Shown: positions 7,001 through 15,144, counted from the stretch's first letter. The stretch: DNA of 20,325 nucleotides from an uncultured Victivallales bacterium (GCA_903834675.1 CAILKC010000953.1:1-20325), one strand, 5' to 3'. Program-made: numbers and translations. The notes: generated by a model not told the origin, from the letters alone.

Positions 7001-9103
7001 ATGAGACCGTGTGCCTTAGCAATCCTGGTCATCGCCGGGCTGGCGCTCAACGCGCAGGCGGCGGAAAAGGAGCCGTATCGCAGGCTATCGGTCGACGACT
7101 ACCGTGACCGGTTGAAGGGCGGCTGGATCGGCCAGATGGCCGGGGTCGGCTGGGGATCTCCGACCGAGATGAAAGTCTACGGCCGGATCATGAACGAGTC
7201 GGAAATGCCGCCATGGGACCCGAAAAGGGTCAACCAGTACGACAACGATGACTGCTATGTTGAGCAGACATTTGTCAGGACGTTGGAACAGTACGGTTTG
7301 GACGTTTCCGCCAAGCAGGCGGGCCTTGATTTTGCCCGTACCACATTCAATCTCTGGGGCGCCAACTTGGTTGGACGTAACAACATCCGCTGCGGCATTA
7401 TGCCGCCCGATTCAGGCCATCCCAAGTTTGCTTTGGCTCAGGACTTGCTCGATTTCCAGATCGAGGCGGACTTCTCGGGCCTCATCTCCCCCGGCCTTCC
7501 CAACAGCGTGATCGCCCTGTGCGACAAGTTTGGGCATATGATGAACTATGGCGACGGGGTGTACGGGGGGCAGTTTGTCGGGGGCATGTACGCGGAGGCC
7601 TATTTTCAGAAGGATGTGATCAAGGTCATCGAAGCCGGACTGAAGTGCATTCCGGCAGAGTCCCAGTATGCGGAGATGGTCCGCGACATGCTCGGCTGGT
7701 ATCGTCGGGATCCGGAGAACTGGCAGAAGACATGGGAACTGGTGGAGGAGAAGTACCACAAGGATAAGAACTACAGCCACGGCTGGTCAGAGAAGACCAT
7801 CGAAGTCAAACTCAACGGTGCCTACATCCTCATGGGGCTTCTCTACGGCGGAAAGGACTTCGAGAAGACCATCCAGATCGCCTGCCGCTGCGGCCAGGAC
7901 AGCGACTGCAATCCCGCTAATGCCGGCGGGGTGCTGGGCGCGATCCTCGGCTTTGCGGCGGTGCCAGAGCGCTGCACATCGGCACTGGATGAAAAACGCC
8001 TCTTTTCAGCCTCCACGTACGACTGGCCGGAGATGCTCCGGGTGCATGAAGCGCTCGCTCGCAAGGTCGTCGTCAAGTACGGCGGCCGGATCGAGAAGGA
8101 GGCGAGCGGCAAGGAGCAGTTCCTCATCCCCGTCCAGGTCGCCCAACCGGGGCCGCTTGAGAAATCGTGGCAACCTGGGCCGGTGGCGGGGGGAAAGTAC
8201 TCCGAGGCGGAAGTGGATGAGATGATCGGGCCCATCGAGTACGTTGCTCCGGGCTGGAAGGTCAAGGACAGTGGTATTCGGGTGGGTCTTCCGAACGAAT
8301 ATGTGGGCCGGTCCAACGTGCTGATGACGGGTCCGCTGAACGAAACCACTCCCTGTATTCTCTACAGAAAACTGACACTGCCGGCCGGCAAGAAGAGTTT
8401 CCTTAACCTTGCCGTCGGCCATCTCCCGAAATGCGACTGGGATCTGCTGGTCAAGGTGGATGGAGAAGAGCTTCTGAAGAAAAGCGTTGGCGCGGAGACG
8501 GCGCCGACCGGGTGGATGGACGTGGTGGTGGACCTGACCCCCTATGCCGGGAGGAGTGTGAAGTTGGAGTTATGGAATCAGGCGTCGGGTTGGAGCGGTG
8601 AATTGGGGTACTGGCAAGGGATCTCGATCAACCGCGGCGTCAACCTGCTCAAGGCGGGCAAGGAGAGCCGTTCGCGCCAGGGCAATGTGGAGGGCTCCAT
8701 CAAAGACGGCAGTTTCGCCACTTTTGCCGTCACCTTCGATGGCAAACTCGCAGAGAAGGACTGGTTCGCGGTTTCGCTGGACGAAGCGGTCACGATCAGT
8801 AGCGTGGTCTTCGGCCATGGCAAGAATTTCCACGATGGCGGCTGGTTCGACGCCGGCGCTGGCAAACCGAAAGTGCAGGTTCAGCTTGCCAAGGACGGGG
8901 CCTGGGAAACCGTGGGTGAACTCAGCGGCTACCCCAGGACGACGGCAGAGAACCACGGCGGGCTGACGGAGGGCCAGGAGTTCACCTGCGAGTTGGCGAA
9001 ACCCGTAGATGCCATCGCGGTGCGGGTGCTCGGCAAGCCGGCCGGCGGCAACAATCCGGGCCAGGCGTTCTCGTCGTGTGCAGAAGTGCAGGCGTTCCGG
9101 TGA
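7001..9103 (+). CDS. Exported ADP-ribosylglycohydrolase-fold protein with C-terminal binding modules
   Basis: 700 residues. ATG 7001 has GGAG 6 bases upstream (6991-6994), favoured over the in-frame ATG 6989, which overlaps that SD. Residues 1-20 are a signal peptide with a likely cut after AQA. Residues about 35-345 form an ADP-ribosylglycohydrolase (DraG-like) domain: LKGGWIGQMAGVGWGS (38-53), the first metal motif DNDD (81-84) and the second GQDSDCNPANAGGVLGAILG (298-317). All acidic metal ligands expected for the fold appear present. Residues about 430-545 look like a beta-sandwich carbohydrate-binding part. Residues 555-699 are a discoidin-like module nearly duplicated in the GH127 gene. 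Being exported, it is unlikely to regulate nitrogenase as DraG does; hydrolysis of a ribofuranosyl or similar glycosidic bond is the inferred role. Parts around 7240-7460 look less GC-rich than the neighbours. Confidence 0.82.
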   Translation: MRPCALAILVIAGLALNAQAAEKEPYRRLSVDDYRDRLKGGWIGQMAGVGWGSPTEMKVYGRIMNESEMPPWDPKRVNQYDNDDCYVEQTFVRTLEQYGLDVSAKQAGLDFARTTFNLWGANLVGRNNIRCGIMPPDSGHPKFALAQDLLDFQIEADFSGLISPGLPNSVIALCDKFGHMMNYGDGVYGGQFVGGMYAEAYFQKDVIKVIEAGLKCIPAESQYAEMVRDMLGWYRRDPENWQKTWELVEEKYHKDKNYSHGWSEKTIEVKLNGAYILMGLLYGGKDFEKTIQIACRCGQDSDCNPANAGGVLGAILGFAAVPERCTSALDEKRLFSASTYDWPEMLRVHEALARKVVVKYGGRIEKEASGKEQFLIPVQVAQPGPLEKSWQPGPVAGGKYSEAEVDEMIGPIEYVAPGWKVKDSGIRVGLPNEYVGRSNVLMTGPLNETTPCILYRKLTLPAGKKSFLNLAVGHLPKCDWDLLVKVDGEELLKKSVGAETAPTGWMDVVVDLTPYAGRSVKLELWNQASGWSGELGYWQGISINRGVNLLKAGKESRSRQGNVEGSIKDGSFATFAVTFDGKLAEKDWFAVSLDEAVTISSVVFGHGKNFHDGGWFDAGAGKPKVQVQLAKDGAWETVGELSGYPRTTAENHGGLTEGQEFTCELAKPVDAIAVRVLGKPAGGNNPGQAFSSCAEVQAFR
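8663..9097 (+). repeat. C-terminal discoidin-like module, copy 1 (145 codons)
   Basis: Codes for residues 555-699 of the exported DraG-fold protein. It is collinear, with no net length difference (435 bp each), with 14296-14730 in the GH127 gene. By my own count about 94 of 145 residues are identical. Invariant blocks include ESRSRQGNV, WFAV-x-LD, NFHDGGWFDA, AGKPKVQVQ and QAFSSCAE-x-QAF. Probably a carbohydrate-binding or surface-anchoring domain. Confidence 0.85.
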
Positions 9104-9150
9104 GGGTTGCCAGTCACCGGTATCACCGTCACCAACCCTAGGAGTTTCTC

Positions 9151-10449
9151 ATGGCGTATCCCGAGTTGCCGAACTACCGACACGTGATCGATCAGATCAC
9201 CTTGTCTGCCCAGCTTAAGCATGAGTATGGCGCCGATGGTATCGCCCCGGTGCTGGCCGAGGCCGAGACGGCGTTGCGCCGGGCGCTGGCCCGGTTGAGC
9301 GCCCTGCCGGAGAGTGCTGCCATCGCCGCCCGGGAACCGAATGATCTGGCGGGCATCCGGGCGCTGCGCCCGCCTGGGCCGCGCCGCCTCTGGACTGCCT
9401 TTGACGCCGTCGCCTACCGCGAACGACTCGCCGGGGCGCTGTTCGGGCGTCTGGCCGGCTGCACCCTGGGCGCGCCGGTGGAGTTCTGGGAGGTCACGGC
9501 GATGCAGGCGTGGGCGGCAGAACTCGGCGAGGCCTTCCCGCCCGTCGATTACTGGCGCGAGATCCCCAACCGGCACCACAAACGCTACCACGTCAGCCGT
9601 TGCGATGCGTATACGCGGGAGAAGATGGACGGCGTCCCGGTTGATGACGATATCACCTACACCATCCTCGGGCTGCTGGTGGCGGAGGAGTACGGTCGCA
9701 ACTTCACCGTGGCGGACCTGGGCCGGGCGTGGCAGAAGTACCTGCCGATGGCCTGTACGGCCGAGCACGTCGCCCTGGAGAATCTGAAGAAGGGGATTCC
9801 GGCAGAGCAGGCCGGCGCCGTTGACAACCCCTATTGCGAGTGGATCGGCGCCGATATCCGCAGTGATCCCTGGGGCTATCTGGCGCCCGGCCAACCGGAG
9901 TTCGCGGCGTCCATGGCCTATCATGATGCCTATCTGAGCCATCGCCGCAATGGCATCTACGGGGAGATGTTCTTCTCGGCCGCCATTGCCGCGGCGTTCA
10001 CGGTGGATCATCCGGTGAAAGCCCTGGAAATCGCCCTGACGGAGATCCCGATCGAGTGCAGCCTGGCGCAGGATGTACACTGGGCGCTCGAGGTGGCGCC
10101 GCGAATCCGCAATTACCTGGAAGCACGCGCCGCCGTGGACAAGCATTTCAAGGGCATGAGCGGCGTGCATACCAACAACAATGCCTGCCTCACGATCTGG
10201 GGGCTCACCATCGGTGGCACCGATTTCACCCGTGTCATCGGCGAAGTAGTGGCCATGGGACTGGACAACGACTGCACCGCCGCCACGGCCGGCAGCATCG
10301 TCGGCGCCGTGATCGGCAAGGCCGGCATCCCGCCGCACTGGTACGCCCGCTTCAACGACACCGTGCACACCTACATCAACGGCCATCCCCACCTGGCCAT
10401 AAGCAACGTCCTCGACCGCTTCACGGCCCTGGCCCAACATGGCTCTTGA
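9151..10449 (+). CDS. Cytoplasmic ADP-ribosylglycohydrolase-fold protein
   Basis: 432 residues, starting at ATG 9151 with TAGGAG about 7 bases upstream. There is no signal peptide or membrane segment, so it is cytoplasmic. After an N-terminal helical extension (1-85) the DraG-like fold runs from about 88 to 405: YRERLAGALFGRLAGCTLGAP (89-109), first metal motif VDDDITYT (164-171), and second metal motif GLDNDCTAATAGSIVGAVIG (370-389). Both Asp clusters that bind the binuclear metal are present, so the protein is probably active. It shares the fold, but little overall sequence, with the exported protein just upstream. Its place after a ribose-type importer suggests it cleaves an imported glycoside, perhaps a furanoside or nucleoside-like compound; the substrate is unknown. 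Bases 9103-9109 and 9133-9139 pair (AGGGTTG/CAACCCT) just before the SD, which might modulate its translation. There is no nif or draT context. Confidence 0.85.
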   Translation: MAYPELPNYRHVIDQITLSAQLKHEYGADGIAPVLAEAETALRRALARLSALPESAAIAAREPNDLAGIRALRPPGPRRLWTAFDAVAYRERLAGALFGRLAGCTLGAPVEFWEVTAMQAWAAELGEAFPPVDYWREIPNRHHKRYHVSRCDAYTREKMDGVPVDDDITYTILGLLVAEEYGRNFTVADLGRAWQKYLPMACTAEHVALENLKKGIPAEQAGAVDNPYCEWIGADIRSDPWGYLAPGQPEFAASMAYHDAYLSHRRNGIYGEMFFSAAIAAAFTVDHPVKALEIALTEIPIECSLAQDVHWALEVAPRIRNYLEARAAVDKHFKGMSGVHTNNNACLTIWGLTIGGTDFTRVIGEVVAMGLDNDCTAATAGSIVGAVIGKAGIPPHWYARFNDTVHTYINGHPHLAISNVLDRFTALAQHGS

Positions 10450-10492
10450 CCATTGCAATACCCGCTCCGCGGATGCGCCCGAGGATGGGTGC

Positions 10493-12262
10493 GTGCCATT
10501 GAAGAGACCAAGCAGGCGTCATGCCGTCGTGCCCATGCCTGCACGATGTGCCGGTATGGCGACCGTCATCCTTCTGGCCATGGCCGGTTGTCACCTTTCC
10601 GAGTCCGGAGAAGAGGAAGGGGCAGGAGAGAGGAAGCGCCTCGCCGCCGAAACGGTCATGATCACGAAACCGGCCCGTGCCGACGGGGGGCTTTGTCCAA
10701 CCCTGGTCGTTGCCGGCGGGCAAGCCCTGGTTGCATCGTCGGTCGCCACCCAGCATCCGTACCATGCCGACAACCCCGGCGTCGCCGAGGCGGCCGCGGA
10801 CTCCGCGAGTGCGACCTGGCTTCTGGCATACGCCGGTCGTGGCGACGAGGCGGCGCCGGCATTGATCGCCCTGCCGGCAGGCCAGGAAACCGGGCTGCTG
10901 AATCTGACCATCGCCTATCCCGAACAGCGTGCCGGAAAGATTGTTACGTACCCGTTCACCATCGCCGGCGGGGCGACCACCATCAGCGGCATTACCCTCG
11001 GCAACTCCTACAACGGCATGTTGATCGAAGTGGCCAACGGGTGTATGCTGGCGGGCATTCAGGGCACGGGGCTCAAGCGCGGAATGGTCGCCCCGCACAG
11101 CTCTGAGTTCTCCTGGATGCATGACGTGCAGTTTGCCAACACGTATTGGGGGGCGCATGCGGCGGAGTTTGCCGGTGCCCCGCTTTCCCCTGCGGAAATT
11201 GCCGCCCTCGACCCGTTCACCCGTGCCAACCTCACCGGTCTGGAACTCGGGCGGCTCGACGCGCTGGCGATCCCGCGCTTCACCGCCGTGGACGCCGCCT
11301 TGCCGGTGCTGATCAGGAAGAACGAGAAGCAGGAGAAGCACCGGGTTTTAGGTTTTGGCGGTGTGGTCGCGGAATTCCCGGACCGGCGCGAGGAGGTCGA
11401 CCCCTGGTACTACGGCATGCACTACGCCAATCTCGACAACGTCCCGGAGGCCCAGGGCAAGACCTACCGGTTTGCCAGGACGCCCGCCGCGGCTAGGCTT
11501 GGGGCAGACGATTTCATGGTCGTCACCGCACCTCCGTTCACTGCGGCGGGAGACGGACAGGCCGACGACACACGCGCGATCCAGGACGCTCTGGACCACG
11601 CCGGCGCGGCAGGCGGAGGTCTGGTCTACCTGCCCCAAGGCGTGTATCGCGTTTCCGCGCTTTTGACCGTCCCGGCCGGGGTGGAACTGCGCGGTGCGGT
11701 TGGGCGGGGGTTCATCCGCCAGTACCGCGAGACATGCACCCTGGCGGTCGATGGCGGCAGTGTCGGGAGCGATCTCGAGACCGCTCCGGCCGCCATCACC
11801 CTCGGCGCCCGGTCCGGCATTCGCGGGTTGAGCATCGTCTACCCCGACCAGGGGCGCAGTGCCGCCCGGCTCAAACCGTATCCGTGGACAATCCGCGGCA
11901 ACGGGCCCCGCGTGTGGGCCGTGGATCTCACGTTCATGCGTCATCAGCTGGGGGACCGCCGGGATCAGGTACAGGTCTTCGGCGAAGTCTCACTCGCCAC
12001 CGGGAAGCCGGCCACACCCGGTCCTGACCCGACGACATGCCGGAACCCGGAATCCGCTGTCGACCGGGATCCGGACACGTTCTGGCAGGGGCCGGCAGGG
12101 AGTTGGCTGCAGGTTGACCTGGGCGGAGTCCGCACCCTCGGCCGGTTCGGGGTTGCATCCGCTTGGGCGAGGTTTGGCAAGGACAGCTACGTTCGGCGGT
12201 GCGAGCTTCAGGTCAGCGAAGATGGCGCCTCCTTCACCACCGCCGACACGCTGGATACGTAG
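10493..12262 (+). CDS. Probable lipoprotein with pectate-lyase-3 beta-helix and discoidin parts, cut by an in-frame stop
   Basis: I prefer GTG 10493, which has GAGG 8 bases upstream; an ATG at 10439 in the same frame overlaps the previous stop but lacks an SD. An N-terminal hydrophobic segment ends in LLAMAGC (Cys33), a plausible lipobox. Two beta-helix parts of the pectate-lyase-3 family can be seen: one around residues 120-340 with LTIAYPEQ (139-142 region) but without the usual GDGxxDDT start, and one from GDGQADDTRAIQ (353-364) through SIVYPDQ (about 447-453) that breaks off soon after. A discoidin (F5/8 C) domain begins near 505 (ESAVDRDPDTFW, WLQVDLGG) and is interrupted by TAG at 12260-12262. 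The same frame continues for 44 more codons with the expected end of that domain. It therefore looks like a decaying gene, or one read through at the stop. Substrate of the intact ancestor: probably a plant or algal polysaccharide. Confidence 0.7.
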   Translation: MPLKRPSRRHAVVPMPARCAGMATVILLAMAGCHLSESGEEEGAGERKRLAAETVMITKPARADGGLCPTLVVAGGQALVASSVATQHPYHADNPGVAEAAADSASATWLLAYAGRGDEAAPALIALPAGQETGLLNLTIAYPEQRAGKIVTYPFTIAGGATTISGITLGNSYNGMLIEVANGCMLAGIQGTGLKRGMVAPHSSEFSWMHDVQFANTYWGAHAAEFAGAPLSPAEIAALDPFTRANLTGLELGRLDALAIPRFTAVDAALPVLIRKNEKQEKHRVLGFGGVVAEFPDRREEVDPWYYGMHYANLDNVPEAQGKTYRFARTPAAARLGADDFMVVTAPPFTAAGDGQADDTRAIQDALDHAGAAGGGLVYLPQGVYRVSALLTVPAGVELRGAVGRGFIRQYRETCTLAVDGGSVGSDLETAPAAITLGARSGIRGLSIVYPDQGRSAARLKPYPWTIRGNGPRVWAVDLTFMRHQLGDRRDQVQVFGEVSLATGKPATPGPDPTTCRNPESAVDRDPDTFWQGPAGSWLQVDLGGVRTLGRFGVASAWARFGKDSYVRRCELQVSEDGASFTTADTLDT

Positions 12263-12397
12263 GGTTGCGCGTGGGCTGACATGGCGCTGAAGCAGCCTGT
12301 CCGGGCACGGTTTGCCCGACTCGTGACCAAGACGGTCGGGACCGTTGACGATCCGTCCCGCATCTCCGAGTTCCGGGTCTTTGAGAAAGACCGCTGA
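12263..12397 (+). pseudogene. In-frame remainder of the discoidin domain after the amber stop
   Basis: The 44 codons after TAG 12260-12262 stay in the same frame and encode VRARFARLVTKT and ISEFRVFEK, the usual last strands of an F5/8 type C domain, ending at TGA 12395-12397. No shift of frame is needed, only the one stop. The next gene's SD (GGAGGG, 12409-12414) follows directly. A nonsense mutation, a sequencing error or stop read-through would each explain this. Confidence 0.75.
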
Positions 12398-12423
12398 GTC
12401 CGCCAGTTGGAGGGTCCGTAACC

Positions 12424-14739
12424 ATGTGCCCGATGCGTGTCTGTTCACCCCTGGTCCCCTTCCTCCTGGCGGTGGTGGCGACGGCTCAGCCCGCGCCGCT
12501 GGCGCTGGTGCCGTACCGTATCCCCGCCGGGTTGCCCGATGCCGCCGAGGCTCTGTCGCCGGCGGACGTGCGCATCGACGGTTGGCTGGGCGAGCGGCTC
12601 AGGGCAAATGCGACGGTGCGCCTACCGGCGGTCGACACCGAGCCGCTGCTGGCGGGTTTCCGCCACAGGCCGGGCACGCACCCGTGGATCGGCGAGCACA
12701 TCGGCAAGTGGCTGCACGCGGCCACCCTCGCGTGGGCCTACACCGGCGACCCCGCACTGCGAGAGAAGCTTGACCGCGCCGCCGCCGACCTCATTCAGTG
12801 CCAGGAACCCGATGGGTACCTGGGGACCTACGTGCCCGAGAAGCGCTTCGGCCTCTACCCCCAGGCGGACTGGGACGTGTGGTCGCACAAGTACAACCTC
12901 ATGGGCCTGTTGACCTACTACCAGTACACCGGCAATGAGGCGGCTCTGGGTGCCTGCCGCAAGGTGGGTGACCTGCTGGCCGCGACCTTCCCGGCAAAGC
13001 GCAGCATCCTGGCCGCCGGCACGCACGTGGGCATGGCCGCCACCAGCGTTCTCGAACCGGTGGTGCTGCTCTACCGGCTGACCGGCGACGAGCGTCACCT
13101 GGCCTTTGCCCGCTACATCGTGTCGGCCTGGGACGAACCGAACGGCCCGAAGATCGCCACCACGCTCCGGCGCGAGAAGGCGGTCAACAAGACCGCCAAC
13201 GGCAAGGCCTACGAGATGCTCTCCAACCTCGTCGGGCTGTGTGAACTCGCCCGGACCACCGGCGACCGCGCCTGGCTCGAACCGGTCACGATCGCCTGGG
13301 ACGATATCGTCGCCAATCGCCTCTACCTCACGGGCAGCGCGAGCGCCGGCGAGCTCTTCCAGCCCGACCACGTTCTGCCCAACCAGCCCGGCGCGCACAT
13401 CTGCGAGACGTGTGTGACTACGACCTGGGTCCAGCTCAACAGCCAGCTCCTCCGCCTCACCGGCGACGCCAAGTACGGCGACGAGCTCGAACGCACGCTC
13501 TACAACCACCTCACTGCGGCCCAGCACCCGCGTGGCGACAACTGGTGCTACTACACCGCCCTCGAGGGCTCCAAGCCCTACGCCGCCGGCATCAACTGCT
13601 GCCACTCCAGCGGCCCGCGCGGCCTCGCCCTTGCCCCGCAGTCGGCGTACCTGACGATGCGGACCCCCGGCGGCTGGGCCTTGGCCGTCAGCACATTCGA
13701 GACGTCGCGCGCCAGGCTCGCCCCGGCTGGTGAGGCCGTGACCGTCGAGCAGCAGAGTGCGTTCCCGCGCCGCGGGGTATCGGCCATCACGCTGCACCTG
13801 GCCCGTCCTGCCACGTTCGCCGTTCAGGTGCGGGTTCCCGCCTGGGCCGCGCCACTCACGGCGGAAACGGCTGGCACGACCGTGACCGGCGCGGGCGGGT
13901 GGGCGGTCCTGTCGGCACGCGAGTGGCGCGATGGCGACCGGATCGCGCTACGCTTCACCTTGGCCAGCCGCCTCATTCCTGGCGACTTCGGCAACACCGG
14001 CCGCGCTGCGCTGGCCTGGGGTCCGTTCGTGTTGGCCTATGACCAGGCCCTGAACCCGGGCCTGCCGCCGGCAGGGGTGCTCGGGTTGGCCTCCGTCCAG
14101 CCGCCGTGCGCGCTCCGACCGGGCGAAGCCCTGGCGTTCGAGACCCAGGTCGTCGGCCGACGGTCGACGGAGGCGAAGGCCGCCACGTTCATGACCTTTG
14201 CCGATGCCGGCGCCGGGGGCGGGGCCGTCCGCGTCTGGCTGCGGGCGCCGGGGGTCAACCCGCCCGACAACGACTCGCTACTCGGAGACGGCCGCGAGAG
14301 TCGTTCGCGCCAGGGCAACGTCGCGGGGTCAATCATCGACGGCGACTCCGGCAGCTTCGTGGTGACTTTCGACGGTGCGCCCGCCAAAGAGGACTGGTTC
14401 GCGGTGACCCTCGACGCCCCCATCACCTTCCGCCGCGTGGCGTTCACCCACGGCCGGAACTTCCACGACGGCGGCTGGTTCGACGCCAGCGCGGGCAAGC
14501 CGAAGGTCCAGGTGCAGCGCGAGAAGGATGGCACATGGGAAACGGTCGGCGAACTGGGCGACTACCCGCCCGCCACGGCCAGCGACGGCAGCCTGCTCAG
14601 CGAGGGACGGACCTTCACGCTACGCCTGCCGCAGCCCGCGACGGCCGTGGCCGTGCGCGTCATCGGCACCCCCGCCTCAGGCGACGCCCCCAGGCAGGCG
14701 TTCTCCTCGTGCGCGGAACTGCAGGCCTTCGCGGAGTGA
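12424..14739 (+). CDS. Exported GH127-type beta-L-arabinofuranosidase (DUF1680) with C-terminal discoidin-like module
   Basis: 771 residues; ATG 12424 has GGAGGG 9 bases upstream. A signal peptide covers about residues 1-21 (cut near ATA-QP). The (alpha/alpha) barrel of the DUF1680/GH127 family covers about 35-450, with HPWIGEHIGKWLHA, DGYLGTYVPEKRFG and ELERTLYNHL in the expected order. The unusual GH127 zinc-thiolate site is complete: CETC gives E328 and C330, and INCCHSSG gives C392 and C393, matching Glu338, Cys340, Cys417 and Cys418 of the characterised Bifidobacterium HypBA1. C392 would be the nucleophile, and E310 (AGELF) matches the acid/base Glu322. A beta-sandwich follows (about 450-615). 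Residues 625-769 are the same module found at the end of the exported DraG-fold protein. Predicted activity is release of beta-L-arabinofuranose or a similar furanose outside the cytoplasm; other GH127-like specificities are possible. Confidence 0.88.
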   Translation: MCPMRVCSPLVPFLLAVVATAQPAPLALVPYRIPAGLPDAAEALSPADVRIDGWLGERLRANATVRLPAVDTEPLLAGFRHRPGTHPWIGEHIGKWLHAATLAWAYTGDPALREKLDRAAADLIQCQEPDGYLGTYVPEKRFGLYPQADWDVWSHKYNLMGLLTYYQYTGNEAALGACRKVGDLLAATFPAKRSILAAGTHVGMAATSVLEPVVLLYRLTGDERHLAFARYIVSAWDEPNGPKIATTLRREKAVNKTANGKAYEMLSNLVGLCELARTTGDRAWLEPVTIAWDDIVANRLYLTGSASAGELFQPDHVLPNQPGAHICETCVTTTWVQLNSQLLRLTGDAKYGDELERTLYNHLTAAQHPRGDNWCYYTALEGSKPYAAGINCCHSSGPRGLALAPQSAYLTMRTPGGWALAVSTFETSRARLAPAGEAVTVEQQSAFPRRGVSAITLHLARPATFAVQVRVPAWAAPLTAETAGTTVTGAGGWAVLSAREWRDGDRIALRFTLASRLIPGDFGNTGRAALAWGPFVLAYDQALNPGLPPAGVLGLASVQPPCALRPGEALAFETQVVGRRSTEAKAATFMTFADAGAGGGAVRVWLRAPGVNPPDNDSLLGDGRESRSRQGNVAGSIIDGDSGSFVVTFDGAPAKEDWFAVTLDAPITFRRVAFTHGRNFHDGGWFDASAGKPKVQVQREKDGTWETVGELGDYPPATASDGSLLSEGRTFTLRLPQPATAVAVRVIGTPASGDAPRQAFSSCAELQAFAE
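14296..14730 (+). repeat. C-terminal discoidin-like module, copy 2 (145 codons)
   Basis: Codes for residues 625-769 of the GH127-type protein and is the partner of 8663-9097, with equal length and about 65% identical residues. This copy uses more GC-ending codons, so the duplication is not very recent or the two genes have different histories. Confidence 0.85.
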
Positions 14740-15144
14740 TAGACCACGCACAGCAGCGCCACAAGAAGCGCCTTGAGCCGGCACGCCCCTTGCCGCCGCG
14801 CCCGCCGCGGGGGTATCCGTGGGGCGGGCAGGCCACGCCGAAAGGAAACACCCCGACAGGTCCGGGAAGAGAGATGAGCGAGGATATGGACCCTGCCGGG
14901 GTGTTAAGTTGTCAAGCTTTGCTGTACCTGGTCTCTTGGCGCCTACACCGTCCGGGCCTCGCTTCCCCCGGGCGATCTTACTGCTTAATGCGACCTGCCG
15001 CAGGGCATGAGGTTCCCGCGCCCCGGTGCTTTTCTGGTTGCGCCCTGCGGGCTCTGCGATTTGGCTTCTTGGGCGTGTTTCCGGCGGCTCTGCGCTTACT
15101 GGGCGCAAGTCAGCTCCGTAGGGGTTTGCTGGTATGAGAACCGC
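14740..15144. other. Intergenic region, first part: no gene, several GC-rich stems
   Basis: No SD-backed protein-like frame is present. A GC-rich string at 14795-14813 matches one at 3035-3052 apart from an extra G and is followed by TATC in both places; it can fold as CCGCG/CGCGG (14796-14800 with 14806-14810). A larger hairpin follows at 14847-14905. The remainder (14906-15144) is unremarkable, with a T-richer composition than the genes. Confidence 0.5.
14847..14905. terminator. Hairpin, possible end of the sugar-cluster transcript
   Basis: AACACCCCG (14847-14855) pairs exactly with CGGGGTGTT (14897-14905), and imperfect pairing extends inward (ACAGG/CCCTG region) around a purine-rich loop. 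It lies about 108 bases after the last stop of the cluster. The sequence after it (AAGTTGTCAAGCTTT) lacks a T-run, so termination is only a guess. Confidence 0.35.

Noticed and set aside
7001..10449. Nitrogenase-regulating DraG or general ADP-ribosylation control
   Set aside because: No draT, nif or ADP-ribosyltransferase gene is nearby, one copy is exported, and the setting is sugar transport.
8929..10458. 509-codon minus-strand frame across the second DraG-fold gene
   Set aside because: Shadow frame; the + strand frame has both metal motifs and an SD.
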